From positions 930,001 through 994,000 of the forward strand of contig NC_070571.1 of the NCBI RefSeq assembly GCF_026914185.1: a stretch of DNA of 64,000 bases, in the 5' to 3' direction. The translations under genes were made by a program, and so were the position numbers. Position 1 is the stretch's first letter. Each line of letters opens with the position of its first letter. Under the pieces are notes generated by a model. It saw only the letters and a program-made list of their open reading frames with translations. It made no database searches and was not told the DNA's origin. Positions 28,719 through 39,451 of this stretch are shown piece after piece. The DNA comes from Puccinia triticina (lineage: Eukaryota; Basidiomycota; Pucciniomycetes; Pucciniales; Pucciniaceae).

Positions 28719-28884
28719 ATCTAATATCCAAAAATCACCAGTAAGACCAACTGTGTGTTTAGCTTAGTGGTATAAGAGCAGCTCTCATGAACGTAGAAGG
28801 TCGTGGGTTCAAATCCCACAAAACACAATTCTTTTCATCTGAGTAATTTCAACTGGTCTTACTGGTGATATTTGGATATTAGAT
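28719..28884. repeat. Palindrome with 31-bp arms around a tRNA-like sequence
   Basis: The arm 28719-28749 and the arm 28854-28884 are inverted repeats of 31 bp with one mismatch (the right arm reads TGGTCTTACTGGTGATATTT and onward). The 104-bp centre contains the tRNA-like sequence. Confidence 0.85.
28753..28827 (+). tRNA. tRNA-like sequence or tRNA pseudogene with intact A and B boxes
   Basis: Box A (TAGCTTAGTGG) and box B (GGTTCAAATCC) are canonical, and the length fits a class I tRNA: D stem GCTT/GAGC, variable loop AGGTC, T stem GTGGG/CCCAC, acceptor GTGTGTT/AAAACAC with one mismatch. The anticodon stem (GCTCT/GTAGA) pairs poorly and the loop CATGAAC lacks T at position 33, so the isotype cannot be read. 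It may be a decayed tRNA, a tRNA-derived SINE head, or a nuclear copy of an organelle tRNA. Confidence 0.5.
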
Positions 28885-28907
28885 CATATAGCTTGGCCAC
28901 TCAAATG

Positions 28908-28990
28908 GGGCTTGAAGCATATATTCCAACACACCCCCTTGCTTCATGCACCATACTTGAAGCATATATTCCAACACACCCCTTGCTTCA
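28908..28990. repeat. Tandem pair of a 40-bp repeat
   Basis: The phrase CTTGAAGCATATATTCCAAC followed by ACACCCC and TTGCTTCATG occurs twice in tandem. No gene is seen from here to 29400. Confidence 0.6.
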
Positions 28991-29404
28991 TGTACCATGC
29001 CTATTATCCTAAGATTGGAGGGACTACTCATTATTGTACTTACACTTACGGACGTACTAGAGTATTAGGAGAGTTTTACGTGACCATATCTTTACTTACT
29101 GTGTTACTTGTGGATTCTGTGCTTGCAGAGTGCGGAGCTTTATTCACTTGCGGATTGTTACGCTATAGATCAGGCTCAGAGAGGAGCGCTGAAGGGTAGC
29201 GCATAGTAGCAGTGCGGAGCCGAGACACCAATAATCACACAGCCTGGACAAAAATATATTCTTGAAGAGGGTGGTTAGCGGACATTTCTACCAACATACC
29301 AGCTTTCCTTCTCACAATGCAGAAGGGCTTGCCTTTCAACGCAGCTGAGTCTCACCAAGCAGTATTCCATAATGGTTCCTGCTGGTTTCATTGGTCTGTA
29401 TTCC

Positions 29405-29560
29405 TACAAGCTCGCTGAGAGCATTCTTCCTGGCGAGATGGTCAAAGCCCAGCCTGGGTGTTTATTCCTCTTGGCGAGCTGGACTTTGAAAGAGAAATAC
29501 CTCTTGGTAAGCTGGACTTGGTGTCCCCAGTCCTGTGTGCCAAGTACGTGAGAAAAAGGC
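29405..29560. repeat. Degenerate piece of the 3-kb hairpin array
   Basis: It shares GGCGAGCTGG, TATTCCTC and GGTGTCCCCAGTCCTGTG with the array at 2932-3545. Only two or three units remain and no TIR is seen. Confidence 0.5.
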
Positions 29561-29639
29561 ACAAAGTACCGCCAGTACCCGCCATAAGTACCACGGTGTG
29601 GTGCGCAGTATGGTTCAGGCTGGGAGGTAGATAAAAACT

Positions 29640-30225
29640 CGGTTTTTGCAGCGGCGGCAGCGGCATCTCAAGGCGCCTCAGGATTTTGTGCTCTTTTCTT
29701 ATTGTCTTGTGTTTTCTTTCTTATTATGTTCCTTTTTTTTTCTATTACCTTTGTTCATTCTTTTCTTTTTCTTTCTTTTCTCACTGCGCGCTTTGGAAGG
29801 GAACAGTGGGGAGGGTTGGTTCATTTGTGCTGCTGGTTTCTTTTTGTTTTCTCTTGTTTTCTTCTTGTGTTGGTTCTTTTGTGTGTGCGCGTGTGCGGGG
29901 TGTGATTACAGGACCGCAGTGCGCGGCATCTCCTGGAATCTGAGTTTGCCCACGAACTCAGAGGAAGGGGGGTATGAAAACCTAGCTGATCCCATTAGAA
30001 ATTCATCAAAGTTTATTGTTCAAGATCTGACGCCCTCCAGAGTGTCCTCCAGGAATCTTATCCATCTTATCTGCAGAGCTTTTCTAGTTTTCCTTTCATC
30101 CCCTTCTTCTCGAGTGAATTTTGACTCCTCAACTACAACAAAAAACCACCGACGCGCACTCAATGCTGTTGTAAAATCTTCCCCACCAACCTCATCGTTA
30201 CAAGATCCTCACTGCTCTACCTGAC
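29640..30225 (+). repeat. Diverged solo-LTR-like relic related to the LTR of element 2
   Basis: The T/C-rich + strand resembles the sense strand of the element 2 LTR: a long pyrimidine tract, then GCGCGCTTTGGAAGG (compare GCGCGCGTTGGATGG in the LTR), then another pyrimidine tract. Low-complexity hydrophobic frames are shared. Identity is low and the ends are not clear. Confidence 0.4.
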
Positions 30226-31446
30226 CAGAAACCAGGAGGGCACTCATCCCTACACTTCAAGGATAATTAAATGGGGGTTAATTAATCGACTCCCATGATA
30301 AATTCGAGTTCCGACTCCCAAATGTCGCGGACATCCGGGGGACCGCCGCAAGACGTCCCCTGCGGGTCAACCAGACCTCAATTTGACCCGGCCGACTTTT
30401 GGGAGTCGGAAGTCGAATTCCTCCCGAAAGTTTGGGTGTCGGAAATTCAATTTCCACATATTATTTTTCATTATTTCCTCATGTCCCGCGGGGGAGTCGG
30501 GCCCCCAATTCCCCGTCCTTGCCCGGGAGTCGACCCCCAAAAATCACCCCCGTGGGAATTGAGATACATATCCCTCCTCAACTCCCACTCCTAGGCAACA
30601 CCAGGCCTTCCGACTCCCACCGCGACCGCCAACGACCCCGTCCAAACGCTCTCCAACCGCCGAACCCGATCCAATCGATCGATCCAGCTTCCCGTAGCCC
30701 GCATCCACGCTCTGCCGAACGTCCAAACCGCCGAGATGTCCCAGAACGCCCTCCCTCTCACCCAGATTGCTTCCCCCGCGCGATCGGACGATGCTGTCGA
30801 TCCTGAGATCCTCAAGTTGACCCAGGAGATGATTCAAGCCCAAAAAAAAGAAGAAAAAGAAGATGAAAAAGAAGATGAAGATGATGACGATGAAAGTATT
30901 GAAAGACCCGAGAAAAATCCCGACGAGATCTACAACGACCTCAAGGCCGAAATTATGTTAGATTCCTGCTTAAGTTTTCTAGATTCCTCAACTGATCATT
31001 GTATGTTAGAAGACAATAAATCTGAAAATGTAGAAAAAACACCAAAAATTCAAGAAAAACCAAAAAAAAAACGAAAGAAATGAAGAAAACTCGCCAAAAA
31101 AAACCGAAAACTTAGCTGAAAACTCCCCAGAAACCACTCGTGAGAAATCTAAGAGGAGAGCGGCCAGACAATTTGAGAATGATGGTGATGAATATGAATC
31201 AGAAGAAGACGACGACGACGCTGAGAACCCTGCCGCCGAATATGTCGCCAATTTTGATCCTGAGGTCTTTGACGTGGATCCTGACTCCGGAAATCCGCTA
31301 TACGAGTTCCCTGTCCCGCCCGCCGGCAAATACACTACGCATGAAGAGATTCACGCCGCGTTAAGGGATTTTGCGCTCCGTCACGGGTACGCCGTTGCCA
31401 CTAGGAGGAGTGTTGCGGGAAAAAGCAGGACCTGGAAGTGTGATAG

Positions 31447-31732
31447 GTAAGTACATGTTCTTTTTCTCCCATTTAGGGGTCATAATCCCGCTTGAAAAAC
31501 CCCGACTCCCATTTATTGTTATCCGACTCCCATATTGTTATTCCCGACTCCCATTTTTTGATTTCCAACTCCCAAAATCTCCGCCGCCCCAATGTATTAT
31601 TCCTCATTTTGTCCAACTCCGATTTTCATTTCCCCGACTCCCATGTTTTAATTCCCGACTCCCAAATTTTAAATCCCGACTCCCATTTCGAATTTGTTTT
31701 ACTGATACATAATTTTTGCCTTTGGCATCCAA
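31447..31732 (+). other. Intron 1 of the MULE gene, filled with CGACTCCC repeats
   Basis: Donor GTAAGT at 31447 and a TACTGAT branch motif near 31700 are good; the frame-compatible acceptor is mutated to AA. The body holds about eight copies of (C)GACTCCCAT/A motifs in the same orientation as in the left TIR. Confidence 0.6.
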
Positions 31733-33155
31733 TGGCGGGGATCCCAACCAAAACCGGCGCCCAGGCGAAGAAAAAGCAAACACAGCATCAACAAGATTAA
31801 TCAACTGTCCCTTCTCCGCCGCCGCCTACTTTCAAAAAAAGAAGAATGTGTGGAAATTCACAATCAAAAATCCAGCCCACAATCACCCTCCATCCTTGTA
31901 TGCCGCCGCCCACACAACAAATCGAAAGCTCACTCCGTCCCTCTACGAAGAAATGAAGCAACTAGGTGATGCCGGCTTAAAACCTGCAGCGATCCTCGAG
32001 GCAATGAAGAAGACTCACCCAGATGAACAAATTCTAGCTACCATCAGTACGATCTATACTGCCCGACGTCGTGCTCAATTGGAATCCCTTCAAGGTCTCA
32101 GCCCGGTTAGCTATCTCAACAAGACCTTACTGAACACTGATTTCACCACCGCCACCAAAGTCAACAATGAAGGAACTTTCCAAGCATTATTCTTTTGTCA
32201 CGCTCGATCGGTCGAGTTGCTCACCGCCTACCCCCACATCATCCTCCTTGACTGCACGTACAAGACAAATAAATACCGAATGCCTTTACTTCACATCTCT
32301 AGTGGAATCACCGGCGCCAACAAAACTTTCAGTGTTGCCTTCTGTTTCATGGCGGAAGAAACTAAGCCTTTCTACGACTGGGCCCTCGATTCCTTGCTCA
32401 CGGTTTTCAGATCACACAATATTCCTCTTCCGGCCGTCGTTATCACCAATCGTGAACAGGCCCTCATGAATTCTCTAGCCACCACTTTCCCCGACGCTAA
32501 TCGAATGCTCTGTGTTTGGCATATCCAGAAGAACCTCCTCGCCAAAGCTTCAAAATACATCAAGAATCAAGAGCAAGAGAAGGAAATGCTTGGATATTGG
32601 GCGAATTTGGTCAATTTACAAACTCAGGCCGATTTCAGGTCCTCCTTTGCGCAATTTTCAACGAAATACGGCCCTGCCTTCGAGAAACACGTCACCAAAA
32701 CTTGGCTGCCGGTTGCGAAGCATTATTCCAATGCTTGGACTCGAAATCTCCCCCATTTCAACAATCGCACAACCTCTCAAATGGAATCAGCACACGCTTT
32801 CATCAAGTCCCATCTTCTTGGCCCCCAGCACAGCTTCACCTCCGTCATCACGCTTATTAGCAACGCCCTCGAGTCTCAGTACCACGAAATCACGGCCAAA
32901 TTCCACCAGCAGAAGATTACTAGTCTGCGCTATGTTGGTAAGATCTTTCGTGATTGCCGCGGTGTTATCACGAATTATGCGCTGCGCAAGGCCTACAACA
33001 ACCTCGTGGAAGCCAAAGAATTGGATGAGGACCAGCATTGCCGCGGGGACTACCACAGACGTATGGGGATTCCATGTAAGCACCAGCTCGCCAAAGTCGT
33101 CGCGGCCGGGGACTTGATCAGTCCAGGGATGTTTCATGCCCAATGGCATATCAAG

Positions 33156-33370
33156 GTGAGCCGGCTGAAATTTTTTTGATTATTGATTTCCCTGTATTTT
33201 TTCCAATATGGGGGGGGGATTTTTATTTGGGAGACGGAATTGAATTTTGGAAGTCGGGAAATAATTTCTGGGAGTCGGGAATTAAATTTTGGGAGTCGGA
33301 CAAATAGAACTGGGAGTCGGAGTATTACGGTGACTGATCACGTTTTCCTTTCCCTCTCCTCTCCTCACAG
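33156..33370 (+). other. Intron 2 of the MULE gene, with inverted GGGAGTCGG repeats
   Basis: Donor GTGAGC after CATATCAAG and acceptor CTCCTCACAG keep frame between HIK and SMRPVHK. The body holds at least five GGAGTCGG copies, the reverse complement of the motif in intron 1. Confidence 0.75.
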
Positions 33371-34717
33371 AGCATGCGCCCCGTCCACAAACACCAAAAA
33401 GACGAAGCCCTTTCCACCATCGACCAAATCAAACAGAAACTCCTCGCCATGACCCCTGCGCAGCTCGACATACAATTGGCCGCCATCAACCGCCTTCTAG
33501 AGGGCACAGGGACCGTGATTGACGTCAAGCTGCCAACCGAAGCCCAGAAGACCCGTGGAAGACCCAAAGGCCCGCCTAATAAATCGAAATCTACTCGCCG
33601 GGAGCCGTCAGAATTCAAACACGTCGAAAAAAAGCGCAAGAATGAACAAAAAGAAACTCAGAAGACGAAGAAAGTGAAATTTGACGCCGCTGAGAAGAAA
33701 AAATTTGAACAGAAGAAACAAGAAGATCAAGAAAAGAAGAATGAAGACCAGAAACCCAAGAGAGGACGCCCGCCCACGAAAAAATCCGTTTCAGAGGTCA
33801 AAAAACCGGTTAAAGAAGAACCAGCAAAGAAGAGACTCCTCCCAGCGCGCAAAGGAAGATCAGCCCCGCCGAAAGAGCCTGATTCAACCCCCCCTCCGCC
33901 TGAAAAAGCTCTAGACAAGCCAGCTCGGCCCCCTTTGACAAAAAAATCTCTAGAAAAGCCAGCCCCGCCAAAAAAAACTCAACAAAAGCCTGCGCCGCCG
34001 AAAAAGAAGGACGAAAGCTCAGAAGATGAAGAGCAACCCGCTCCCAAGAAGAAATGGCGCCCAATCCGAAAAAATCAACTCCCTCCTTCTCCATCTCCTC
34101 CGCCACCAGACGCTCCCATTCCTGAAAATGAACCCCCTGAAGACAATTCTCTCATTCGCTCCCTCCCCTTCATCATTCAGGATAGCGTCTCCAAGGTCTT
34201 GGACGTCGATGCAGATGAACATTGTGGATTCCGAGCAGTGGCCTGGGCTTTGGGACGCGGACAGGACGATTACAAGTGGATCCGTGACAAATTGATCGAC
34301 GAAATCAACAACCACCGCGAATGGTATGTCGAGCACCAAATCTTCCACAATATCGACTCTTTCTTGGACCGACTGAGCGCAACACCAGGCTTCGTGGGTA
34401 GGAGTAAGTGGATGTCTATGCCAACAACGGGTGAAGTCATGGCCAATGCCTTCCAGCGGCCAATTTTTTTCTTCTCCAAAAACTGGTCTCAGACTTTCCT
34501 CCCATATTTCTGCCCCCCCATCTTCCTTGGTCTTGTCAAAGATCACTTTGTTCCCCTAGTCCTCAAAGTTCCTTTCTTATTCCCTGCTCCCCAGCTTCTT
34601 CGCAAGGATTGGGTTTCCAAGGCTTCTCCTGAAGCTCTCCCTTGGGAGAAAAGATTCTCTGAATGTTTCAAATGTACATCTGGGAGGAAGCTCTTGACTC
34701 GAGCAACCCATTACTAG

Positions 34718-35100
34718 TTGTATTTTCTTTTCTCTTTCTTAGTTTAGCATTATTAGTTTATCATTTTTATTTTGTGTTGTCTTGTTTTTTCCCATCAATA
34801 CATTTATTTTCCTTTTCATTCAATTCAAGTTTCAAAATTGGGCCAATTTATTCCATGTCTAACATAACATGAAAGACATATGTGAGGTATTACACATCAG
34901 GGAAATCCTGTGTAGCCGGGAGCGGATTAGGCGGATTTCCTACTAAGGCAATTGTCGTAGTTTTCTTCCTCTGCGCTGTCCTACGCCGTTAGGAATTTTG
35001 TTTCAGTCTGTGTGGGTAATTGTAGATAAGAGGGCAAAGAATCTTTTGAGCGCCCTCCGATTTTTTGTATCTCTTCTTGATCAGAAGATATAGAGGGTTA
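34718..35100. other. 3' region of the MULE gene
   Basis: T-rich sequence without ORFs, likely the 3' untranslated region and polyadenylation site of the transposase gene. Confidence 0.4.
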
Positions 35101-35575
35101 AAGTGAGGATAAGTAGTAGGAAATTCGCCAAATCCGCCCCCCCCCCGCAAAACAGGGTCTCCCTGAGGTGTGCTAATGCCGTGAGGCTCACCAAATGCTC
35201 TAGAGAGTGTATTTACGTGGCAGAAAAATTTTGGGGGCATTTGGATCACCGTATCTCAGGATATGGCGCATTGCGGTAGTAGGAAATCCGCCAAATCCGC
35301 CCCCCCGCAAAACAGGGTCTCCCTGAGGTGTGCTAATGCCGTGAGGCTCACCAAATGCTCTAGAGAGTGTATTTATGTGGCAGAAAAAATCTGCAGGCTT
35401 CTGGAGCACCGTAGCTCAGGATTTGGTGGTTTGCCTTAGTAGGAAATCCGCAAAATCCACCCCACACTCATATGAGGTGTTGCTGATGTGTAATCCCGCC
35501 GTGAAGCTCACAATATGCTCAAAGGTGTTTCCCCAGATGGCTGTAAAATTTTGGGGGCATTTGGATGCCCCATTG
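35100..35575. repeat. Tandem repeat, about 165 bp, three copies
   Basis: Two close copies (about 35106-35275 and 35276-35435) share GTAGTAGGAAAT, CAAAACAGGGTCTCCCTGAG, GTGAGGCTCACC and AAATGCTCTAGAGAGTG; a third, diverged copy follows to about 35575. It lies inside the MULE between the gene and the right TIR. Confidence 0.75.
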
Positions 35576-37296
35576 AGGATTTATTGAATTTATTTGATTT
35601 GATGGGAATATTTTGGAAATAAATTTCCGACTCCCAAACTTTCGGGAGGAATTCGAGTTCCGACTCCCAAAAGTCGGCCGGGTCAAATTGAGGTCTGGTT
35701 GACCCGCAGGGGACGTCTTGCGGCGGTCCCCCGGACGTCCGCGACATTTGGGAGTCGGAACTCGAATTTATAGGAGTCGATTAATTAACCCCCAATTAAA
35801 TTTCCCAAAATAAATACTCAAAGTTTGAGGTTGGGAAAATCATTGAAAAAAAATGACTCTGTACTGAAAACAAAATGCAAACTGAGCGTGCTCAGCCAAA
35901 AAAATAAAAATGTGTCAGACTGAGTAAAAAACAATGGGCACATTTTTGGGGTGATTTGTTGTACGGGCCTGCACAAGGCCCGCATGGGCCCCTAATAGGC
36001 CCGTTGGGCCCATTGAAAAAGTAGTATTTGTTTGGAATTCCGATGCTCTGCTAAAATGTGAAATGGGTCAAACTGAATAAAAAACATGGGGGTACATTTT
36101 TGGGGAGATTTTTTGGACGGGTCTGAATGAGGCCCACATGGCCCCCACAAAGCCCACTGGGCCCATTGAAAGAGTAGCCTTGGTCAAGAATGCCTATGCT
36201 CAGCTAAGAAGCAAAAATGTGTCAACCTGAGTAAAAAACATGGGGCCACACTTTTGGGGAGGGCTTATTGACAGACCTGCATCAGGCCCGTCAGGGCCCA
36301 CCCAAAGCTGGTTCGGCCAACCCAGAAGTAGTCTTGGTTAAGAATGCCCATATGATGTTTCAGAACAGCACCAATTGACCACTAATCAACAGAAGATATT
36401 GAAGGGCTTCTGACCTCTGTATGACATTTGTGCACTCACAGAATGTATGTCCAGGCCCTTTGCTTTTCCTTGGAACCCTGTTGGCCTGTACGGGCCTGAT
36501 GCAGGCCCATCCAAAAAGCCTCCCCAACAATGTGCCCCTAGGGTTTTTGCTCAGTCTGACACATTTTATTTCTTAGCTGAGCATATGCTTTCTTAACCAA
36601 GGCTACTCTTTCAATGGGCCCAGTGGGCTTTGTGGGGGCCATGTGGGCCTCATTCAGGCCCGTCCAAAAAATCTCCCCAAAAATGTACCCCCATGTTTTT
36701 TATTCAGTTTGACCCATTTCACATTTTAGCAGAGCATTGGAATTCCAAACAAATACTACTTTTTCAATGGGCCCAACGGGCCTGTTAGGGGCCCATGCGG
36801 GCCTTGTGCAGGCCCGTACAACAAATCACCCCAAAAATGTGCCCCATTGTTTTTTACTCAGTCTGACACATTTTTATTTTTTTGGCTGAGCACGCTCAGT
36901 TTGCATTTTTTTTCAGTACGGAGTGATTTTTTCCAATTATTTTCCCAACCTCAAACTTTGAGTATTTTTTTTGGGAAATTTAATTATCCTTGAAGTGTCA
37001 AGATTTCACCAACCCTCCAACAACTGCCACCGGCCACCGCACGGACGGAGTTCCACAACGGGTACCTGCCAGGCGGTGCTGGGTGTGGTACTTGGTCCCT
37101 GCTTTGGGCAAAAAACAGACTTGGTACCCAGTTCCAAACGGTTATTCTCTACTTTGGAAGTAGATTCAAGGCCTTTATGACAAAACTAGAGTATAAGGTG
37201 GCTATGCTGCTTCACTCTCAGGGGTACAGTGCTAACTGTCCAAATAAACTTCTGGGTCAACTTTCCTGTAGATGGGCTTTTCACTTTGACCTTTGC

Positions 37297-37705
37297 CAAC
37301 ACTGGGTTGATAAGATACCAGTAACGGTAATGTATTGATATTGTATTAATTTTTGGTGTGTTATCGTTACCGTTACCAGTAATGGCAGCGCGTTACCAAT
37401 ATTCAGTTTGAATATTGGATTTTTTTTCAAGCCGTTACAATATTGCCACTGATATGAAGTCAATATTGCCGCGTTATCAAGATGTTTTTGGCTCTTGTAG
37501 CCTTTTTTTTGCTCTAATACTTCCGTTGCCACGTTATCTGTGTTACAATAACGGTAACGGTATGGTAACACAGATAACGTTTCAATACGCGCAGTGCGCA
37601 AAAAAACTCGTTACTGCTAATGGTAACGGTCCAATTAAGTAACGGGGATTGATTCAATACAAAATTTGGCCCAATATTGTATCAAATCGTATCAACCCAG
37701 TGTTG
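37297..37705. mobile_element. Miniature hAT-like TIR element rich in (GTAAC) repeats
   Basis: The tips are CAACACTGGGTTGATA and its complement. A 7-bp duplication CCTTTGC flanks it (37290-37296, 37706-37712). The interior is made of reiterated GGTAACG/CGTTACC and CAATATT words in both orientations. No coding capacity. Confidence 0.75.
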
Positions 37706-38089
37706 CCTTTGCACACTTGAACAAGAATCTGCCTTGAGTTAAATTCATCCCTGGGCCATTGCATGCAATTATATATAGTAGGGGGGTTCAAAATTGAAAC
37801 CCAGGTCTCCAGGAGGTTGCGCAGGTCCCAAATTCCAGGAAAAAAATCCCCCGCCAAAAATGTGTTTTTGGCAATTGAATTTTGAATGCCCCAAGTTGTC
37901 CAAATGCTCCTGGACTTGGATTCCTGTGCCCCACTTCTGGCATCCAATGGGCTTCAGGAAGTCCCCCTCCCGCAATTGGGGGCCCAAGGGCGCTCTATAT
38001 ATCACCTAGGCACACCCTGTCACAGCTTTCAACCACAAGTGGGCCCCATTCCAAACATCCGAGAAGATTCAGTGTCATCAGACTGGAAT

Positions 38090-38581
38090 CAACACTGGGT
38101 CGCTACGCTATTTCAGCGCTACGCGTTAGCGTAGCGGAAAAAAGCGCCCATCTATTTTGCATAGCGTTAGCGCGCTGTTAGCGCCGCTACGCTGCGCTAA
38201 TTTTCAGCGGCGCTACGCTGCGCTAATTTTCAGCGGCGCTAACAGCGCGCCAATTCTTTGTTAGCGTTAGCGCGCCGCTACAGTCGCTACGCTACGCTGC
38301 GCTGCGCTACACCGCTTTTAGCGGAAAAAAAGCCCTTTTTTCCTGCTAAAGTGCTGTAGCGCAGCGTAGCGCGCGCTCTTTTGCGCCCTGCATGCGTAGC
38401 GTTAGCGCAATTGCGCGCATCTGCGCTAACGCTACGCTATCAGCTAAAATAGCTGCGCACCGCGTGCGCATAGCGTTAGCGCATATGTGTGCAATTGCGC
38501 TAACGCTACGCTAAAAAATAGCGCATTTGCGCTGCGCTACGCTACGCTAACCGCTATGGTTAGCGTAGCGACCCAGTGTTG
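38090..38581. mobile_element. Miniature hAT-like TIR element rich in GCTACGCTA repeats
   Basis: The tips are CAACACTGGGTCGCTACGCT and complement; the duplication CTGGAAT (7 bp, or CTGGAATC, 8 bp) flanks it (38083-38089, 38582-38588). The 490-bp interior consists almost entirely of GCGCTAACGCTACGC and its complement in alternating orientation, so extensive secondary structure is possible. Confidence 0.8.
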
Positions 38582-38725
38582 CTGGAATCCCAACAACAAG
38601 GAGGAAGCCTTGGACAATGATGACAATGAACAACAAGCTCAATAAGCTGTACTCGCTAGAGACCCCGCCGGTTGTCTGGGCACGCTTGGTTGGTGTTGAG
38701 GTCCTCAACAAGCTACCAAGCCTTA

Positions 38726-38837
38726 CACCAGGAAAAAACAATGATCACTGGTCTGCAAGTGACATAAGAAAGTACAAAGGCCCCTTTGTACTTTGCTATG
38801 TCACTTGTTGACGAGTGATAATTGTTTTTTCCTGGTG
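38726..38837. mobile_element. 112-bp hairpin element of the CACCAGG family
   Basis: It runs from CACCAGGAAAAAACAATGAT to ATAATTGTTTTTTCCTGGTG, with arms that pair along nearly the whole length (centre AAAGG/CCCCTTT). A 3-bp duplication TTA flanks it (38723-38725, 38838-38840). It retains the family motif CAAGTGACAT. Confidence 0.88.
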
Positions 38838-39019
38838 TTAACGAAGTTGGCCATGATGAGCATCACCGGCGGCTCTGCGGAGGGTGCTACACAGGCTGGG
38901 CCCTGGAGGCAAGAGTCATTGCTGAAGGCCTTGGGAGCCTTGCAACCTCCAATACTGTGCATCAAATTGCATCGTCTTGGAAGGCCAATGTGATATGCAT
39001 TGCTTGAGCATTGCAAGAC

Positions 39020-39400
39020 AGGCTTTTCCTTGGATGTGAATTGGTTTAACCGACGCGATGCCAATAGATGCAATACCGATATTTATTGGTCTATCTGCGC
39101 ATATGTTGGTTGCATCGTATTACATTGTCTCTACAATGTGATGTGAGCTTTTCTCACCCGCTTTATCAATAGAGCAATGCCATGCATCAATTTTGCGATC
39201 CGATACAGCGGATGAGCAATATGGTGCATTGTCCCAACAATGCAATACTGCTAAATGTGTGATATTGCATTTTATCGCACCTGTTTCACTGTTGATGGTG
39301 GAGGTGGAGGTGGCCGATGCGAGATATGTATGTATGTCTATTTGGGGGGCACAGTTGAGGATACAGCCAGGAGGGGTCAGGGGTGCAAAAACATGTTGAT
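39020..39400. repeat. TGCAAT-rich self-complementary block
   Basis: Words such as GATGCAAT, ATTGCAT and AGCAATG recur in both orientations. It resembles the interiors of the neighbouring miniature elements, but I see no clear tips. Confidence 0.35.
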
Positions 39401-39451
39401 GCGAGTTGTTTCCTGACATTTTGGCCTGATTCCTGGACCTGGAACAAGTTC

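Larger units (their letters stand above)
30736..34717 (+). pseudogene. MULE transposase fused to an OTU cysteine-protease domain (probably inactive copy)
   Basis: Exon 1 starts at ATG 30736 and ends at 31446 before GTAAGT; exon 2 runs about 31733-33155; exon 3 33371-34717 after CTCCTCACAG. Exon 1 encodes an acidic and lysine-rich region and the start of a FAR1-like zinc domain (WKCD), continued in exon 2 (GGDPNQN, NCPF, HNHPPS). Exon 2 is a MULE transposase with LLDCTYKTNKY, CVWHIQKNL, QMESAHAF and a SWIM-like GIPCKHQ. Exon 3 is basic and Pro/Lys-rich, then an OTU domain with DADEHCGFRAVAWALG (Asp/Cys) and DHFVPLVLK (His). Oddities: the frame shifts at an A10 run (31062-31071), the acceptor at 31731-31732 reads AA where AG is needed behind a good TACTGAT branch site, and the second catalytic Asp is Asn (ITNREQAL). 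Confidence 0.82.
30273..35793 (+). mobile_element. Mutator-like element (MULE) with OTU domain
   Basis: The ends are long inverted repeats of about 180 bp starting GGGGGTTAATTAATCGACTC (left 30273 to about 30450, right about 35610-35793). An 8-bp duplication AATTAAAT flanks it (30265-30272 and 35794-35801), in the range of Mutator elements. It carries one spliced gene (30736-34717). Both TIRs and both introns contain many copies of CGACTCCCA. It inserted near the tip of the fold-back element. Confidence 0.88.
30252..36998. mobile_element. Fold-back element split by a MULE
   Basis: The outer ends are inverted repeats: ACACTTCAAGGATAATTAAA at 30252 and its complement ending at 36998. Removing the MULE and one copy of its 8-bp duplication joins 30252-30272 to 35802, after which both arms continue as the same sequence for over 450 bp on each side, with a central part near 36300-36490. 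Each arm contains about three degenerate units of roughly 160 bp sharing GGGCCCATTGAAA, CATTTTTGGGG and a GGCC-rich block. I find no target duplication at the outer ends and no coding capacity. Confidence 0.75.

Noticed and set aside
28719..28884. Rho-independent terminator or rRNA-processing hairpin
   Set aside because: The arms are 104 bp apart around a Pol III-type sequence in eukaryotic DNA; neither reading fits.
33371..34717. OTU-domain protein as an independent host gene
   Set aside because: It lies inside the MULE TIRs, and the intron at 33156-33370 joins it in frame to the transposase.
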